Translations under genes and position numbers: made by a program
Shown here: positions 5,607-6,388 of the stretch, in pieces
Layout of the letters: the number at the start of each line of letters is the position of its first letter
Position numbering within the stretch: position 1 is the first letter of the stretch
Origin: JACPSX01 sp035288405 [NCBI: bacterium]
Lineage (GTDB): Bacteria > JACPSX01
Assembly (NCBI GenBank): GCA_035288405.1
Contig: DATEAK010000018.1
Coordinates: 1-6,388, forward strand
DNA: 6,388 nt
Reading direction: 5' to 3'
Notes under the pieces: model-generated
What the model saw: only the letters and a program-made list of their open reading frames with translations
Database searches by the model: none
Told to the model about the DNA's origin: nothing

Positions 5607-6388
5607 ATGCCCGAACGAGTCGCGTACATCAACGGCAAGATGGTCCCCGAGAGCCAGGCAACTGTCTCCATCTTCGATCGGGGGTTTCTCTTCGGCGACG
5701 TAGGCTACGACGTGGGCCGCACGTTTGCCCACAAGCCGTTCAAGCTGGAAGCCCACACGGCTCGTCTCCTGCGCACGCTGAAATACATGAGGATCGATCC
5801 CGGACTCAGCGCGCAAGAAATCTCCAAGCTCACCTTGCAGGTGATCGAAGCGAATCTCCCGCTTCTCGATTCCCAGGAGGATTACACCTTCCATCAGCGG
5901 GTCAGCCGGGGACTCTATACAACGGACAACCCGCTGGCAGGCGGGCCGGCCACGGTCATTCTCTACTGCCAGCCCGTGAAGTTTGCCTCTTTTGCCCGCG
6001 GCTACACGGAAGGGATTCACCTGGTCACCCCCTCCGTGCGCCGCACGCCGCCTCAATGCATCGATCCCCGGGTCAAGATCCACAACAAGGCAAACCACAT
6101 CCTGGCGGACATCGAGGCGAAGCTTGTCGATCCGAAAGCCTACTCTCTGATGCTGGATGTGAACGGGCACCTGGCCGAGAACTCGTCGGCCAATGTTTTT
6201 CTCGTGCGGGAGGGGAAGCTGCTCACGCCGGGGAAGCTCTTTGTGCTCGAGGGGATCAGCCGGGAAATGGTTTTCAAACTCGCCAGGGATTTAGGGATCT
6301 CCACCGAGGAAGGGGAATTGACCCCCTATGATCTCTACATGGCCGAAGAGGCCTTCCTGACCACAACCAGCCCCTGCATTTTGCCTGC
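5607..6388 (+). CDS. Class IV PLP-dependent aminotransferase (branched-chain/D-amino acid type), 3' end outside window
   Basis: 260 residues are visible, probably all but 30-40. Fold-type IV hallmarks: N-terminal YINGK (7-11), SIFDRGFLFGD (21-31), Arg38, the HTARL segment with phosphate-binding Arg53, the RVKIHNKANHILADIEA block (155-171) with Lys157 the likely PLP-linked lysine, GHLAENSSANVFLV (187-200) with cofactor-contacting Glu191, LLTPG (205-209), LEGISR (214-219) and EEAFLTTTSPCILP (247-260). The family transfers amino groups between branched-chain or D-amino acids and 2-oxo acids. The DVGRTF and YMRIDPGLS segments resemble a subgroup often annotated as branched-chain aminotransferase-like, so the substrate is uncertain and I give no symbol. 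The start is secure: AGGAGG 4 bases before the ATG and a family-typical N-terminus. leuB in the same window makes a role in leucine synthesis attractive but unproven. Confidence 0.92.
   Translation, partial: MPERVAYINGKMVPESQATVSIFDRGFLFGDVGYDVGRTFAHKPFKLEAHTARLLRTLKYMRIDPGLSAQEISKLTLQVIEANLPLLDSQEDYTFHQRVSRGLYTTDNPLAGGPATVILYCQPVKFASFARGYTEGIHLVTPSVRRTPPQCIDPRVKIHNKANHILADIEAKLVDPKAYSLMLDVNGHLAENSSANVFLVREGKLLTPGKLFVLEGISREMVFKLARDLGISTEEGELTPYDLYMAEEAFLTTTSPCILP

Noticed and set aside
5574-6170. 198-codon minus-strand frame opposite the aminotransferase
   Set aside because: Shadow of the class IV aminotransferase, which has all family motifs on the plus strand.

Overview
The window is ordinary bacterial chromosome, moderately GC-rich, with tightly packed genes and two divergently promoted intergenic regions. 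Nothing in it is phage-, plasmid- or transposon-like, and I see no tRNA, rRNA or CRISPR array. The set of genes (class I PurE, LeuB, AcpS, Sua5-type protein, DUF2203 protein, HtrA-like protein, class IV aminotransferase) suits a free-living, biosynthetically competent bacterium. The phylum cannot be fixed from the sequence. The gene mix would fit deep, often uncultivated Gram-negative lineages, but that is only an impression.

Left part (1-2751, minus strand): a compact housekeeping run reads right to left: leuB, acpS, purE, then the start of a Sua5/YrdC-family gene cut by the window edge. leuB-acpS are 2 bases apart, acpS-purE overlap, and purE to sua5 is 65 bases, so one transcript is likely. 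The functions are unrelated: leucine synthesis, carrier-protein activation, purine synthesis and tRNA t6A modification. Upstream of leuB lies a probable 41-residue single-span membrane protein, a nested inverted repeat and a candidate leuB promoter.

Middle (2752-4581): a divergent promoter region has one promoter facing each way, each with a palindrome in its core. The plus-strand unit holds an unrecognised protein of about 345 residues or more and a DUF2203 protein. The 5' end of the unrecognised gene looks frameshifted: the coding signal continues upstream of the only usable start, but in another frame.

Right part (4578-6388): a minus-strand HtrA/DegP-like protein with a PDZ domain has lost all three catalytic triad residues (His to Tyr, Asp to Gly, Ser to Gly). 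Its stop codon overlaps that of the DUF2203 gene in a shared CTAG. Divergent from it is a class IV PLP aminotransferase, truncated by the window end.

The best candidates for new biology are the catalytically dead HtrA-like protein, the unrecognised gene with the DUF2203 protein, and the small membrane protein. No multi-gene novel system is evident.
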